Positions 23,001 through 34,300 of a stretch of 64,000 bases of DNA are shown piece after piece. Each line of letters starts with the position of its first letter. Within the stretch, counting starts at the first letter, position 1. The notes beneath the pieces are model-generated. The model was not told where the DNA came from. It saw only the letters and a program-made list of their open reading frames with translations, and made no database searches. A program made the position numbers and the translations under genes. This stretch comes from Sesamum alatum (Eukaryota; Streptophyta; Magnoliopsida; Lamiales; Pedaliaceae): contig JACGWO010000011.1 in the NCBI GenBank assembly GCA_034509735.1, positions 27,140,979-27,204,978 of the forward strand, in the 5' to 3' direction.

Positions 23001-26000
23001 TTAGTTCCTTCTCATCCTCATGGTGCCTCAATACCTGAAAATGCAGATATTGGCAATAATAGTGGTGACTTAATTTCTCCTTCTTCAACGACTGTCAAGG
23101 ATAAAGTCTTGTCAGATACAAATGTTGCAAAAAGTGTTGTGCCTAGAGGGAAGAAGAAAAAAAAAGAATTATATAGAAAAGCAGAAGCTGCTGGTACAAG
23201 TTCTGATCTCTATATGGCGTACAAAGGACCTAAAGAACAGAAAGAAACTGTAACCTCTGCAGAGAGCACGGAGAAAACTTCAAGCATTAGCATGAAGCAG
23301 GGATCCGCTGAAGTGACTCAAGAGAATCACGTGTCAATTGAAAAACCTGCTGTGCGTAAACTGGAGCCAGATGACTGGGAAGATGCTGCTGAGAATTCTC
23401 CCCAGTTAGAAACTTTAAAGAATGAAAGTCAAGGTATTGACGGAGATGGAAATGTGTTGATAACAAAAAGGTACTCTCGAGATTTCCTCCTCAAATTTGT
23501 TGAGCAATGCATTGATCTTCCAGAGGGACTTGAAATTACTTCGGACATAGCAGATGTGTTGATGATCTCTAGTGTCAATATTTTGCGTGAGTCATACCCT
23601 AGTCACGGAAGAAATAATGACAGGGCAGTTGTTTCTAGACCAGATCGTCGTGCAGGTGGCTTGGGAGATGAGGACAAATGGAGCAAATTTCCTGGCCCTC
23701 TTATGCCAGGGCGAGGAGATATGCGGCCAGATGTTGGCTATGTGGGTAACATTGTTGGCTATCGACCTGGCCAAGGAGGTAATTATGGTGTTCTTAGGAA
23801 TCCACGGGCTCATACACCTGTCCAGTATACTGGGGGCATCCTCTCTGGGCCGATGCAGTCCTTTGGTCCTCATGGTGGCCTGCAAAGAAATAATTTTGAT
23901 TCTGAGAGGTGGCAGCGGGGAACTGGTTTCCAGAAGGGCTTGATGCCTTCTCCTCATATACCAGTACCAGTGATACACAGAGCTGACAGGAAGTACGAAG
24001 TTGGTAAGATTGCTGATGAGGAAGAAGCAAAGCAGAGACGGTTGAAGGCCATATTGAACAAGCTTACTCCTCAAAATTTTGAAAAGTTGTTTCAACAAGT
24101 TAAACAAGTGAACATTGATAATGTTGTTACGCTGACTGGGGTGATCTCTCAGATTTTTGATAAAGCTCTGATGGAACCTACCTTCTGCGAGATGTATGCC
24201 GACTTCTGCTTTCACCTTGCTGCAGATTTGCCCGACCTGAGTGTGGAGAATGAAAAAATTACTTTCAAGAGACTACTCCTGAACAAATGCCAGGAAGAAT
24301 TTGAGAGGGGAGAAAAGGAGGAAGAAGAGGCAAATAAAGCTGAGGAAGAAGGTGAAGCTAAACAGACAGCAGAAGAGAGGGAGGAGAAGAGACTCCAAGC
24401 CCGAAGACGGATGTTAGGTAATATTAGACTAATTGGAGAACTGTACAAGAAGAGGATGTTGACTGAGAGAATAATGCATGAGTGCATAAATAAGTTGTTG
24501 GGTCAGTATCAGAATCCTGATGAAGAAAACATTGAAGCCTTGTGCAAATTGATGAGTACAATTGGTGAGATGATAGATCATCCAAAAGCAAAGGACCATA
24601 TGGATGCCTATTTCGATATAATGGGACAGCTCTCCAATAATATGAAACTATCATCCAGGGTCAGATTCATGCTGAAAGATTCCATTGATCTGAGAAAGAA
24701 TAAGTGGCAGCAGAGGAGGAAAGTTGAAGGTCCGAAAAAGATTGAAGAGGTACACAGAGATGCTGCACAAGAGCGGCAGGCACAAACTAGCAGGCTGGGT
24801 CGTGTTCCCAACATGGCTAGTTCAATTAGAAGAGGTCAACCTACGGATTTTGCTCCTCGAGCTTCTAGTATGTTATCTTCTCCAGGTTCCCAGATCGGCA
24901 GTTATCGCGCTGTCCAACCCCAGGTGCGCGGTTATGGTTCTCAAGATGTGCGGATGGACGAGAGACATTCCTTTGAGAACAGGACCGTGTCCGTTCCTCT
25001 CCCTCAAAGACCCCTCGGTGATGATTCCATAACACTTGGGCCCCAAGGTGGCCTTGTGAAGGGAATGGCTTTCAGAGGGCAACCATCCACACCTAATGTT
25101 CATTTGACGGAAATGTCGAGTCATGGAGATGCACGAAGGATGACCCCTGGTCTAAATGGATTCAGTTCTGTGCCAGAACGGACTGCTTATAGCCAAAGAG
25201 ATGATCTCATTCCAAGATGCACGCCAGACAGATTTGATGCTTCATCCAATTATGACCAATTACATTCACAGGAGAGAATCGTTTCCTATGGGAATAAGGA
25301 GGTTAGAAATTTAGATCGCGAATCAGATAGATCTACCCCTACTTCTCCACCTACTCAAGGTGGCCCCACAGCTAGTATGCACAATGCTTCTTCAGAAAAG
25401 GTATGGCCAGAAGAGCACTTACGAGACAAGTCCATTGCTGCAATTAAAGAATTTTACAGGTATCATTGTGACTCCAACCTGGTATTTTTTTTGTTTCATA
25501 TTGCCTAGACAATAGGAGCGCAGGTTCGATAAGTTCATTAGGAAGAGTAGAACTAGGAAGAATTCCTGTGTTCAAGTTGCACTACCTAATAAGCTTCAAA
25601 TCCTGGCTCTCAATTCTTTCTTTATTTCTCTCTAATGCTATGTCAAAGTTGAACCAATAATAATCTTGGTGAAGAAAATAAATCCTCTTTACTATGTAAC
25701 CATGGTTAGTTGATGCTGTTGTCATGTTATTTGATGCACCAGTCCTTCAGTTTTTCACATAGAGGATTTGTTTGGCAGGAGGAGGGGCCCGAAGTTTGGT
25801 GTGTTAAGGGAAATGTTGGATAGTTTACAAAGTGAATTTAGCCTGTAGTAAAAGGGGGGTTAAGTTGGCTTTACCTAAGTTTATTTGGGATAATTACATT
25901 TACACCCCCTGACCTAACCAGAAGTACCGAGCCATCTTCCTCGCTGACTACCGTTAGCTCCGTTCCTGCTTGCCAACTAGGCAATCAGTCACTCCCCTGG

Positions 26001-27608
26001 CTTGCTTTCCGGAGTTTCTGCTTAAGCAAACAAGACCACTCAGTTATGATTTTTGTTGTTGTTTGAAGCTCCTTCCCGGAGGTGAATCGAAGCAGATTCT
26101 GACCCTCGTCCCATCGCATTGATGGTCGCTGAGGAGCGGTTCAGATGTTGGTCCGGGTGTTGCTTGAGTCCCAGTAGTTTCTTATAACTCTTTAACGCTC
26201 TATGAAACATATAAAAACCACCTCTGCCTTTTGTATAATTACAGAAACCACACTTGATAGCCAAAAAATAGGGGTAGTTTGTGTAATAATGTCGATACTT
26301 TTGAGGGGTGTAACTGTAATTTTCTAAGTGGTTTGTGTAAATGATGCTTACATTCTAGTGTGTGTGTGTGTAATTATTCAAAAGGCAGGGGTGGTTTGTG
26401 TAAACAGACCATAGGTTAGGGGGGTTTAAATGTAATTATCCCAATTACTTTTTACCATGTTTTCACTGTCTTATTCTCACAGAACACGAGAAGAACCCTA
26501 TCTAGGATAATGTTTTCAACGATAAGCACTGGATTAAAATGTTTAGAATTAACCCGCCCTGGACTTACGTGGGTCAGTTCGACAGAGTGGAAAGGCAAGA
26601 TGTTGACACCATTAGGAAAGAGAAGTTGGAGGATCATAGTTGGATTACTGCTTAGGAACATTAACTTCGTTTTGCAAATGTTCTGTTTCCAAACTCTGGC
26701 TTGCCTTTAGCAAAAACCATGTTTTAACCTCGTCTTGTACCTTCACTTTATGTGCTGTCTTTCTTACTGTTGTACAATAGTAAATGTTTTTTTTTATTTT
26801 GTTCACTTATTAGTCTCTTTTTATATGTTAAGCTTGCAAATATTTGGTTTTCCGTCTATATTAGGATGAAATTGAGTCACTCCTTTTTGCAGCGCAAGGG
26901 ATGAGAATGAAGTTGCTTTGTGCATCAAGGATTTGGATACCCCCAGCTTCTATCCCTCTATGATCTCTCTCTGGCTTATTGATTCTTTTGAGAGGAAAGA
27001 CATGGAGAGGGATCTTTTGACAAAGCTTCTTATCAACCTTACAAAACCAAAAGATGCAATGATAAGCCAAGATCAAGTCCTCAAAGGGTAAGACTATGAC
27101 CACTCATGTTTTCTCTTCATAAATTCGCCATTGAAGATTCGATGGTTAAGACAAAACTGTAACTGAAACATGATTATAGAGGGAGTCTGTTGTCTGATAT
27201 AATCTCACTTGCACAAACTTAAGGGGGAATTATCCGTAATATTTAATCTATCGTCTGATATAATCTCACCTGGACAGGTTTGAATCTGCTCTGAGTGTCT
27301 TGGAGGATGCCGTCAATGATGCGCCTAGAGCAGCAGAGTTCCTTGGCTGTATCTTCGCAAAAGTCATCTTAGCGAACATCGTCTCATTTTCTGAAATTGG
27401 GCAACTGATATATGAAGGCGGCGAAGAAGAAGGGCGTCTGGTGGAAATAGGGCTTGCAGCCGATTTAATGGGAAGCATGTTGGACATGATCAAATCGGAA
27501 AAAGGCGATCCCCTGCTCAATGAGATCCGGTCGGGTTCTAATCTGCGGTTAGAGAAGTTCAGGCCTCCAGGCTCTAACAAAACATGGAGAATAGATAAGT
27601 TTATATAG
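19041..27608 (+). CDS. EIF4G: Eukaryotic translation initiation factor 4G, ten coding exons
   Basis: Scaffold of the cytosolic cap-binding complex eIF4F: binds eIF4E, eIF4A, eIF3 and RNA. Exons: 19041-19192, 19417-19526, 19864-20043, 20203-20270, 20382-20438, 21006-21779, 21924-22271, 22362-25459, 26893-27087, 27278-27608. The sum is 5,313 nt, 1,770 residues, close to the roughly 1,730 of Arabidopsis eIF4G. All introns are GT..AG with consistent phases. The N-terminal half is low-complexity (Ser/Thr/Pro/Gln). The eIF4E-binding motif YSRDFLL (Y-x4-L-hydrophobic) begins near residue 934 (23472). A MIF4G HEAT domain spans about residues 1120-1350 (24030-24720). A C-terminal MA3 domain (about 1600-1770) is encoded by the last two exons. 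The start ATG 19041 gives MSHNQSRSER, typical of plant eIF4G. eIF4G is a known host factor for potyviruses in crops. Very secure. Confidence 0.95.
20058..20090. repeat. (TA)n microsatellite in EIF4G intron 3
   Basis: An alternating TA tract lies just inside the intron that follows exon 20043. A potential length polymorphism with no coding effect. Confidence 0.8.
25885..26444. mobile_element. MITE in EIF4G intron 9 (family B)
   Basis: Ends TTGGGATAATTACATTTACA and, inverted, TAAATGTAATTATCCCAA. About 560 bp, entirely within the 1,433 bp intron between exons ending 25459 and starting 26893. The right arm phrase AAAAGGCAGGGGTGGTTTGTG recurs near 48478-48500 and related sequence near 48900, defining a small family. 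Non-coding; it explains why this intron is the longest in the gene. Confidence 0.75.
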
Positions 27609-28326
27609 AGGATAGCCATGCTCGTTCTGTATCTATCTGGTAGGGAAATTCTTGTCTCATTTTTTTTAGGTCACCAGTTCTAATTTTTCAGGTATAAATT
27701 TTGCTCTGGCCACTCAATATTAGGGGAAATCTTCTTGTTTTTATGTTATTTTGCCAAGGAATGACTTGCAAATTATCAAAGGTTTCAAATGAATGAGCAT
27801 CCACTTATCTATTACTCCCTTCTATATCCTATTTCTGTTGTTTTCTTACTGTAATTTTTCTGATCAAAATGTCTTTTCTATCAATTTGTGATGTTTTGAA
27901 AAATTAATGTCATCATTTAGTGGTGTGGTTAAATGTTATCTTTTAATATTTTTTATACACTAGCCGTTTATTGCGAATGCATCTATATATACAACTTTTG
28001 ATGTAAAGCCTTTTCTATATTCTAAAAAACATTAACATTGCTTTTCAATAGATCACTTGGTATTCTAGTGAAAATAGATTGGGATATCAATAAGCAACAT
28101 AGATGTTTGAAGAAAATCATTGTCAATACCCTACAATTTCCAAGCACAGAAATGAATGCTTTTCAGCAGCAGTTACTTTAAGGTTTGGACATGCAAAAAG
28201 ATGGTTCATTTGGCAATGTGTTTAACATATCAGAACTCAAATTCTAACACAACTATCTGTGGTAATAAACTTCTGGATGTGGCAACAGAGAGTGTCCAAA
28301 GCTGATGATACTAAGGATCAAAGCCA
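27609..28326. other. Intergenic region between convergent EIF4G and CLASSY 3' ends
   Basis: 718 bp separates the two stop codons. It should contain both 3' UTRs. No further gene or repeat is recognised. Confidence 0.6.
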
Positions 28327-31300
28327 TCAAGATGCAATACTGAAAGTCTCAATCAAGTTCTTTTCCTTTGGCTGATAAATGATCTTCTCAAACATGTCTT
28401 TGAGCTTCACATTAGCAACCATATCTTCAAGAACTCCGTCTTCGATGCATGTATCAACGTTCTTGTACTTGCATTGTTCGTTGGAGGAAGACGTGAAAAC
28501 GAGCTCGGATAGCCGTTCCTTTTCAGCTTGTCTGCAGTACTTATCCCCCTCTGTTGTTCCAGAAGTCATCAGATGGTAGGTGTAGACAATCTTCTTCTGT
28601 CCAAGCCTATACGCTCGGCATATAGCTTGCCTTTCGACAGACGGATTCCAAACAACATCGAGAAGCACGACTCGTGACGCCCCGACTAAGTTTATGCCCT
28701 CGGAGCAGCACTTTGTCGAGGCAAGTAAGACCTTGGCTTCGCTTCTGGGATCGTTGAAAGCGTTTATCAAGTTCTGCCGGTCCTTTTGTCCCATTTTGCC
28801 TTCCATTTTGAGAATTTGCTTCCCCTCTGCCCAACCAAAGACTCCTTTAAGATGGTTTTGTATCAGATCCAGAGGTCCGAGATACTGGCTAAAAATGAGC
28901 ACTCTCTCGTCCCTCAATGCACTGAGACGAACGAGCTCCATCACGAAACTTGTTTTGATTCCTTCAAAAGGATTGAGCCTACATGCCTCCAATGCAGCCT
29001 GGTCGACTCCGCTTCTCTCTTGTTTTGTTGGATGGCAGTCATTGAAAAGATACGGATGCACAGAGACTAATGCGACCTTATGATCAAACTTAAGACTGTT
29101 TTTCGACCCTTCTATTCTCTGTATTAGACTCTTTTGTAGTTCTGGAGGTCTTAGAAGGACAACACAATCTCTCAAACCAGGGAGATTCTGTTGAAGAATG
29201 GCACCTTTGTGCACATGAACAAACGGCGCCATGGCCGCTTTTAGACCCTCTATTGCAGTTTCCATGACTGAGGCAGAAAATCGAGAATCTTCAACATCCC
29301 TGTACCGTTTCCTCGTGCTCCTTCCCCTACAAGTAAACATCTCAGCAAACTTTCTCTCTTTTGCAAGAACCCCAGCTATTGCCGGCCTCACTATACGCAG
29401 AATGTTGAAGAGTTCTTTAAAGTTATTCTGGAAAGGTGTCCCTGAAAGAATGATCCTCTTCTTAGTCTTCAGCTTCAGAAGGGTGTTCCAAATGTTGCTT
29501 GTCCGACTACGAGGAATGTGCCCTTCATCAAGAACAACCAAACCAGGCTTCTCAAGAAGTATCCTAGCCAGAGATTCGTTTTGGCTTTTCTTCCCAGCCA
29601 GGCTTTCGAATAAAGTATAGCTCATTCCAAGAATGCTTTGCTCTTTGTTCCAAGAATAGATCTTTACCGTTCGCACTGCTTTCTTGTCGAGGCACCTCCC
29701 CTCCGGCAGACGTTTAAGAACCATTTTGTTCTCCTTCCCTGATATCTCCGAGCTGCTCAGGTTATGGAACGGGAACTTGACGTCCCATTTTCTGAATTCT
29801 TCTTCCCATGTAAGGAGCATGCTAGCCGGAGCAATGATGAGGGGTCGAGAATCAGGAAATAAATTCAAGTAAGTCTCGATGAAAACCATCGTCAAGCGGG
29901 TCTTTCCTGTTCCAGGAGCATGAGAAATGATGCATCCTTCAATATTTCTGGACTCTGCAGTCTTCACTTGAGCAAGATCAGTTGTTCCTGCCAAGTTCTT
30001 CCACAGAAACTCGAGCCCTTCTCGTTGATGTTCGTACATTGTTTCCCTGATCCCAGGTTTAATATCCCATATTGTTCCTTTCCTAAGATTGCAAGAACCT
30101 GCGAAATTTTGTCCTGTTTCCATATCAAGACAGTCTAGCACAGAAGATTGATCAGCCCCAAAAAACCTCCTGTCTCCCCCTCGATACGTTTTTTCTGCCT
30201 GCATTAGATAAGCAGAATAAACAACATAAGTTTATACAGGGATAGTTGCGATTTTAGTCCTCAAACTTTGCCACTTATGCAGTTTTGGTCCTCAAACTAT
30301 TATTTTTTTTGGCAGTTTTAATCATTCCGTTAACTTAACTTTTAAAGTTAATGGAAATTTCGTTTTGAGTGTCAAAAATTATTATTTTACTCTCATTTTG
30401 TAATGATTTTTAAATTTTAGTCCAATATACTCATTTTTTTCATTTTTCTTCAAAATTCAAGAGGAAAAAAAAAGATGAATTTAAGCAACAAAATTTTTAT
30501 ATAATCTTACTAAAATATTGTTAATAACCTGTTTTGTGTATGATGCAATATGCAAGGATGTTTATTTTTCAATATTTATGTTGTTTTTTGAGTTACACAT
30601 GTTGTAGGTATTACATTATACACAAAACAGGATATTTTGACAATATTTTAGTAAAGATTATTTAAAAATTTTGTTGCTTAAATTCATCCTTTTTTTCTGT
30701 TTTTTCTTTCTTGAGGTTTGATGAAAAATAGAAAAAATGAGTGCATCGGGCTAAAATTTGAAAAGTAGTACAAAATGAGAGTAAAATGATAATTTTTTGG
30801 CACAAAAAAACCAAATTTCCGTTAACTTTACCGTTAAAGTTAACTGAAGGATCAAAACTGCTAAAAAAATAATAATTCAAGGACCAAAAATGCTACCCAA
30901 AAATATTTGAGGATCATTATTACATTTATCCCGTTTAGACATATTAGTTCCAATAACAACATAAAGTTTTTACATGTTAGTTCCAAATTGTCTGAAAGTT
31001 GAAAGTATTTCTCCACTCTGCTAATTCTCATGGATTGAGATCAAAGAACTTACCCATGGAGGCATCATGTGTTTTGCTTCAAGCTCCATATGGAAGCAAT
31101 ATTTACAAATCAGTCCTATTTCATCATCCTCCATCACCTCATGCTTCCCCTTACAACACCGTGCGTATTGATTTGCTTCCTCATCAGCAGAATTTCTAGT
31201 ATTTTTTGCAACCTGTGACCTTAACAGATAAGTGCAACATTCTGAAACAAACAAAAGTACAAATCTTTCGTGTGTTTGTTCCCCGTTGTGAAAAGATATT

Positions 31301-34300
31301 CATGCTTTTACTTAAATTATATTTTTAATAATATCTAGGGTAAATTACTTTGACACTCCCTGAGGTTAAGTTCAATTACACAAAGACTCCTTGTCTTTTA
31401 CGAAATTACAGCTACACCCCCTGAAGGGTGTTAGTGCAATATTTTTCAGGGGGTATTAGTGTAACCTTTGCCTTTGAATAAGGGTTGTAGTTGTAATATA
31501 ATTACAATTTCAAGGGGCGTAGCTGTAATTTCGTAAAAGACAGGGGGTGTTTGTGTAATTAGGCTTAACTTTAGGGGGTGTCACCGTAATTTACCCTAAT
31601 ATTTATATCTATATCTACATCTATATCTATATCTATACTACATATAAAAGTGCGAATCTTTCATGTGTTCATGTGTTTGTTCCCCATTGTGAAAAGACAT
31701 TCATACTCTTACTTAAATATATTTTTAATAATAAATAAAAATTAGTTATAAAAGAATAAAATTCTATCAAAGCTATTTAACAGTCCTAATGCCTCTTAAC
31801 TACTTGGACAATGATAAAAATATCCTACTAAAAAAATAGGCTAATAATATGTCCATGCGATTAATTTGTTAGAAGATATTTTTAAATGCTTTAAAAATAT
31901 TATTTTATTAGGGCACAATATAATTTGTAATGAAAAGCATTGGAATAATGCATAAAATACTAAACATCAAAATTAATATATATATATATGAAATAAATAT
32001 AATGAAATTTTAAATAAAATTTATCAATCTTAGTAAATTAGAAATGCTTACGAAATATTTTGACAAATTTTAAAATTGATAGTAAAATATAATTAGAATA
32101 ATTATAGGACATTGCAAACAAATTAATACTGATATTATGAATGTGTAATTAAATTAAATTTTTACAAAAATAGTTAATAAATGATTAGTGTAAGATCATT
32201 ACACATCGATAAATTTAAGAAAAAGAATTCAAGATATGATAGTAAAATAAAAAAATATAATATTTCACAAAAATAATATAACAAACACAAAGAAAACTGA
32301 AAAAAAGAGAGAAGCAAATAGACATTAAAAAACACTACTAATAAAACACGATCAATTTTATTAAACGAGAATTTCATATAAAAAAATCCAAAAATAAGGG
32401 GCTTCATTAACTTTATTTTAATTTGGATCTTTTTTATATTTATATTTTACTTTTGCATTAATTTGTTCCAATACAAAATTATTAAACATAATAATTATTA
32501 AATATGAAATACAAAAAGTCAATTCTAAGGAATAAATCTTTTATTTAATATTATTAATTAAATTTAAGAGTGAGTTATAAATAACAAATTCAATGATTTC
32601 CTCCTCAATTAAAACAATTATTATCAATATTATTGAAATATAATTATATGTAAATACTAATGATTCAATAATACAAAAATAAATTCTTCTGTAACTAATA
32701 AACTATATAATCACCTCTAAAAATATATTTATACACGTGCAACGCACGTGATACTTCCTAGGAAAAATTCTTGAGCGGACCAAGTCCGGCTGAACCAAAC
32801 CAAAAATCATAGAACAAGTGTGATACACTTGTTATGTAATTGGTCACTTTTCCTAAACTGTACACCAATCACATGGAAAGTGTATTGCACTTGTCATATG
32901 ATTGGTTCAGATTTGGCCGAACCAGGTTCGAGCTAGAATTTCCCTACTTCCTAATTAGTTTAAACATGTTAACACAAATAAGAGCTTCATTTCTTACAAC
33001 ATATAAACTTGATATACTTACCTCTTGGTATCCATAGAACTCCATATCTCCATATGTCAGACAAAGTTCCATTTCATCAAACAGACTTTCAACCATCAAC
33101 TCAAATTCTGATTGCTCTACTGCTGTTGTGGTCTCATCCTCAAATCTGAACTTCAAAGGAAGGCCTTCTTTGTGTTCAGACAACTGCTTGGCTTCCTCAT
33201 GACTTCCATCCTCTGTTGTCTCATCCAGAACAGAATCCAAGAGGTCCTTGTACATGTCATAATCCTTACTTGCACATAAACGCCTCCCACTTGTCTGCTC
33301 ATTGTTTTCAGACTTGACTGTCGCTTTCTTGTTTCTAACATGTTCATATGTGGGAGAATGATCATGCAGAGCAGAGTTAATCTTATTACTATCTTCGTTC
33401 TCCTCCGATGAACCATATTTGCTTATAGATGCCTTCCCTTCTTTCCTCATTCTTTGAGCAACACGAGTGCCGCTAGTACCTGATGTAGAAATCAATTTCA
33501 TTCTCTTTCTGCACTCCATGAACGGTCAATTCCCTCGTCGTCTTCATCTTCTTTGAACTCTTTCTTGGTAAACATCTGACTTGATGATGCAAACTCCTGT
33601 ATCTTGGTAGATTCTTCTTCATTGTGACTATTTGATAGTTCAATACCATCAGAACAGTCATAGTGCTCCATGGCGAAATCCTCATCTTCTGAATTATCGG
33701 CTTCATGATCACTTGAAGACGGAGAATCAGAAAGTCTGCTATCAGAAGGAGACGATGATCCATCCGATAAATCCAAGGAAATGTCATCAACCGTTGTGGG
33801 CTTTCTGGTAACCCCTCTCTTTGATCTAGTCCGACTTGCTATGCCTATTTCGTGTTCTGATCCATGTGACCTCTCCTCATCTTCTTGCAGAAGAGCCCTC
33901 TTACAATCAGCGCAACGTTTGTTTTGATCCAACTCTCTGCCTCTGTCAGAGCTAGTTCTACTCCCTCTTATTCTAGGACAGTCAGAAGCTAATTCTTTGG
34001 TTGTGTCATCATCAATGTCTGCAAATGATAATTAAAACTTAACTTGTTACAGAAGTAGCATAAAGCAACAGGTGTGCAAGCTATGTGCAGAAAATGCCAA
34101 GAATGTAAATGACATTATTTCGAATGATGTTTCATTCAATGTTCATCAACTTGTTAAACAAGAACACAAAGGATATACATGTGCAGAAATAGAATTGACA
34201 GGAATAAGATTGTCTTAAGCTAAGCAGTTTAGCAAAAGTGATGAGACTAACAACCAAAGATGAAAAAAGGTTGTGATCCTACAAATTGGAAAAAATTCCT

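Noticed and set aside
23592..24215. Long antisense frame opposite EIF4G
   Set aside because: Shadow of the EIF4G coding strand; no domain, and codon bias comes from the sense frame.
28694..29083. Plus-strand frames over the SNF2 exon
   Set aside because: Antisense shadows of the CLASSY ATPase coding sequence.
32174..32407. Phe/Leu-rich membrane-like ORF
   Set aside because: AT-rich Helitron interior; composition alone gives the hydrophobic residues.
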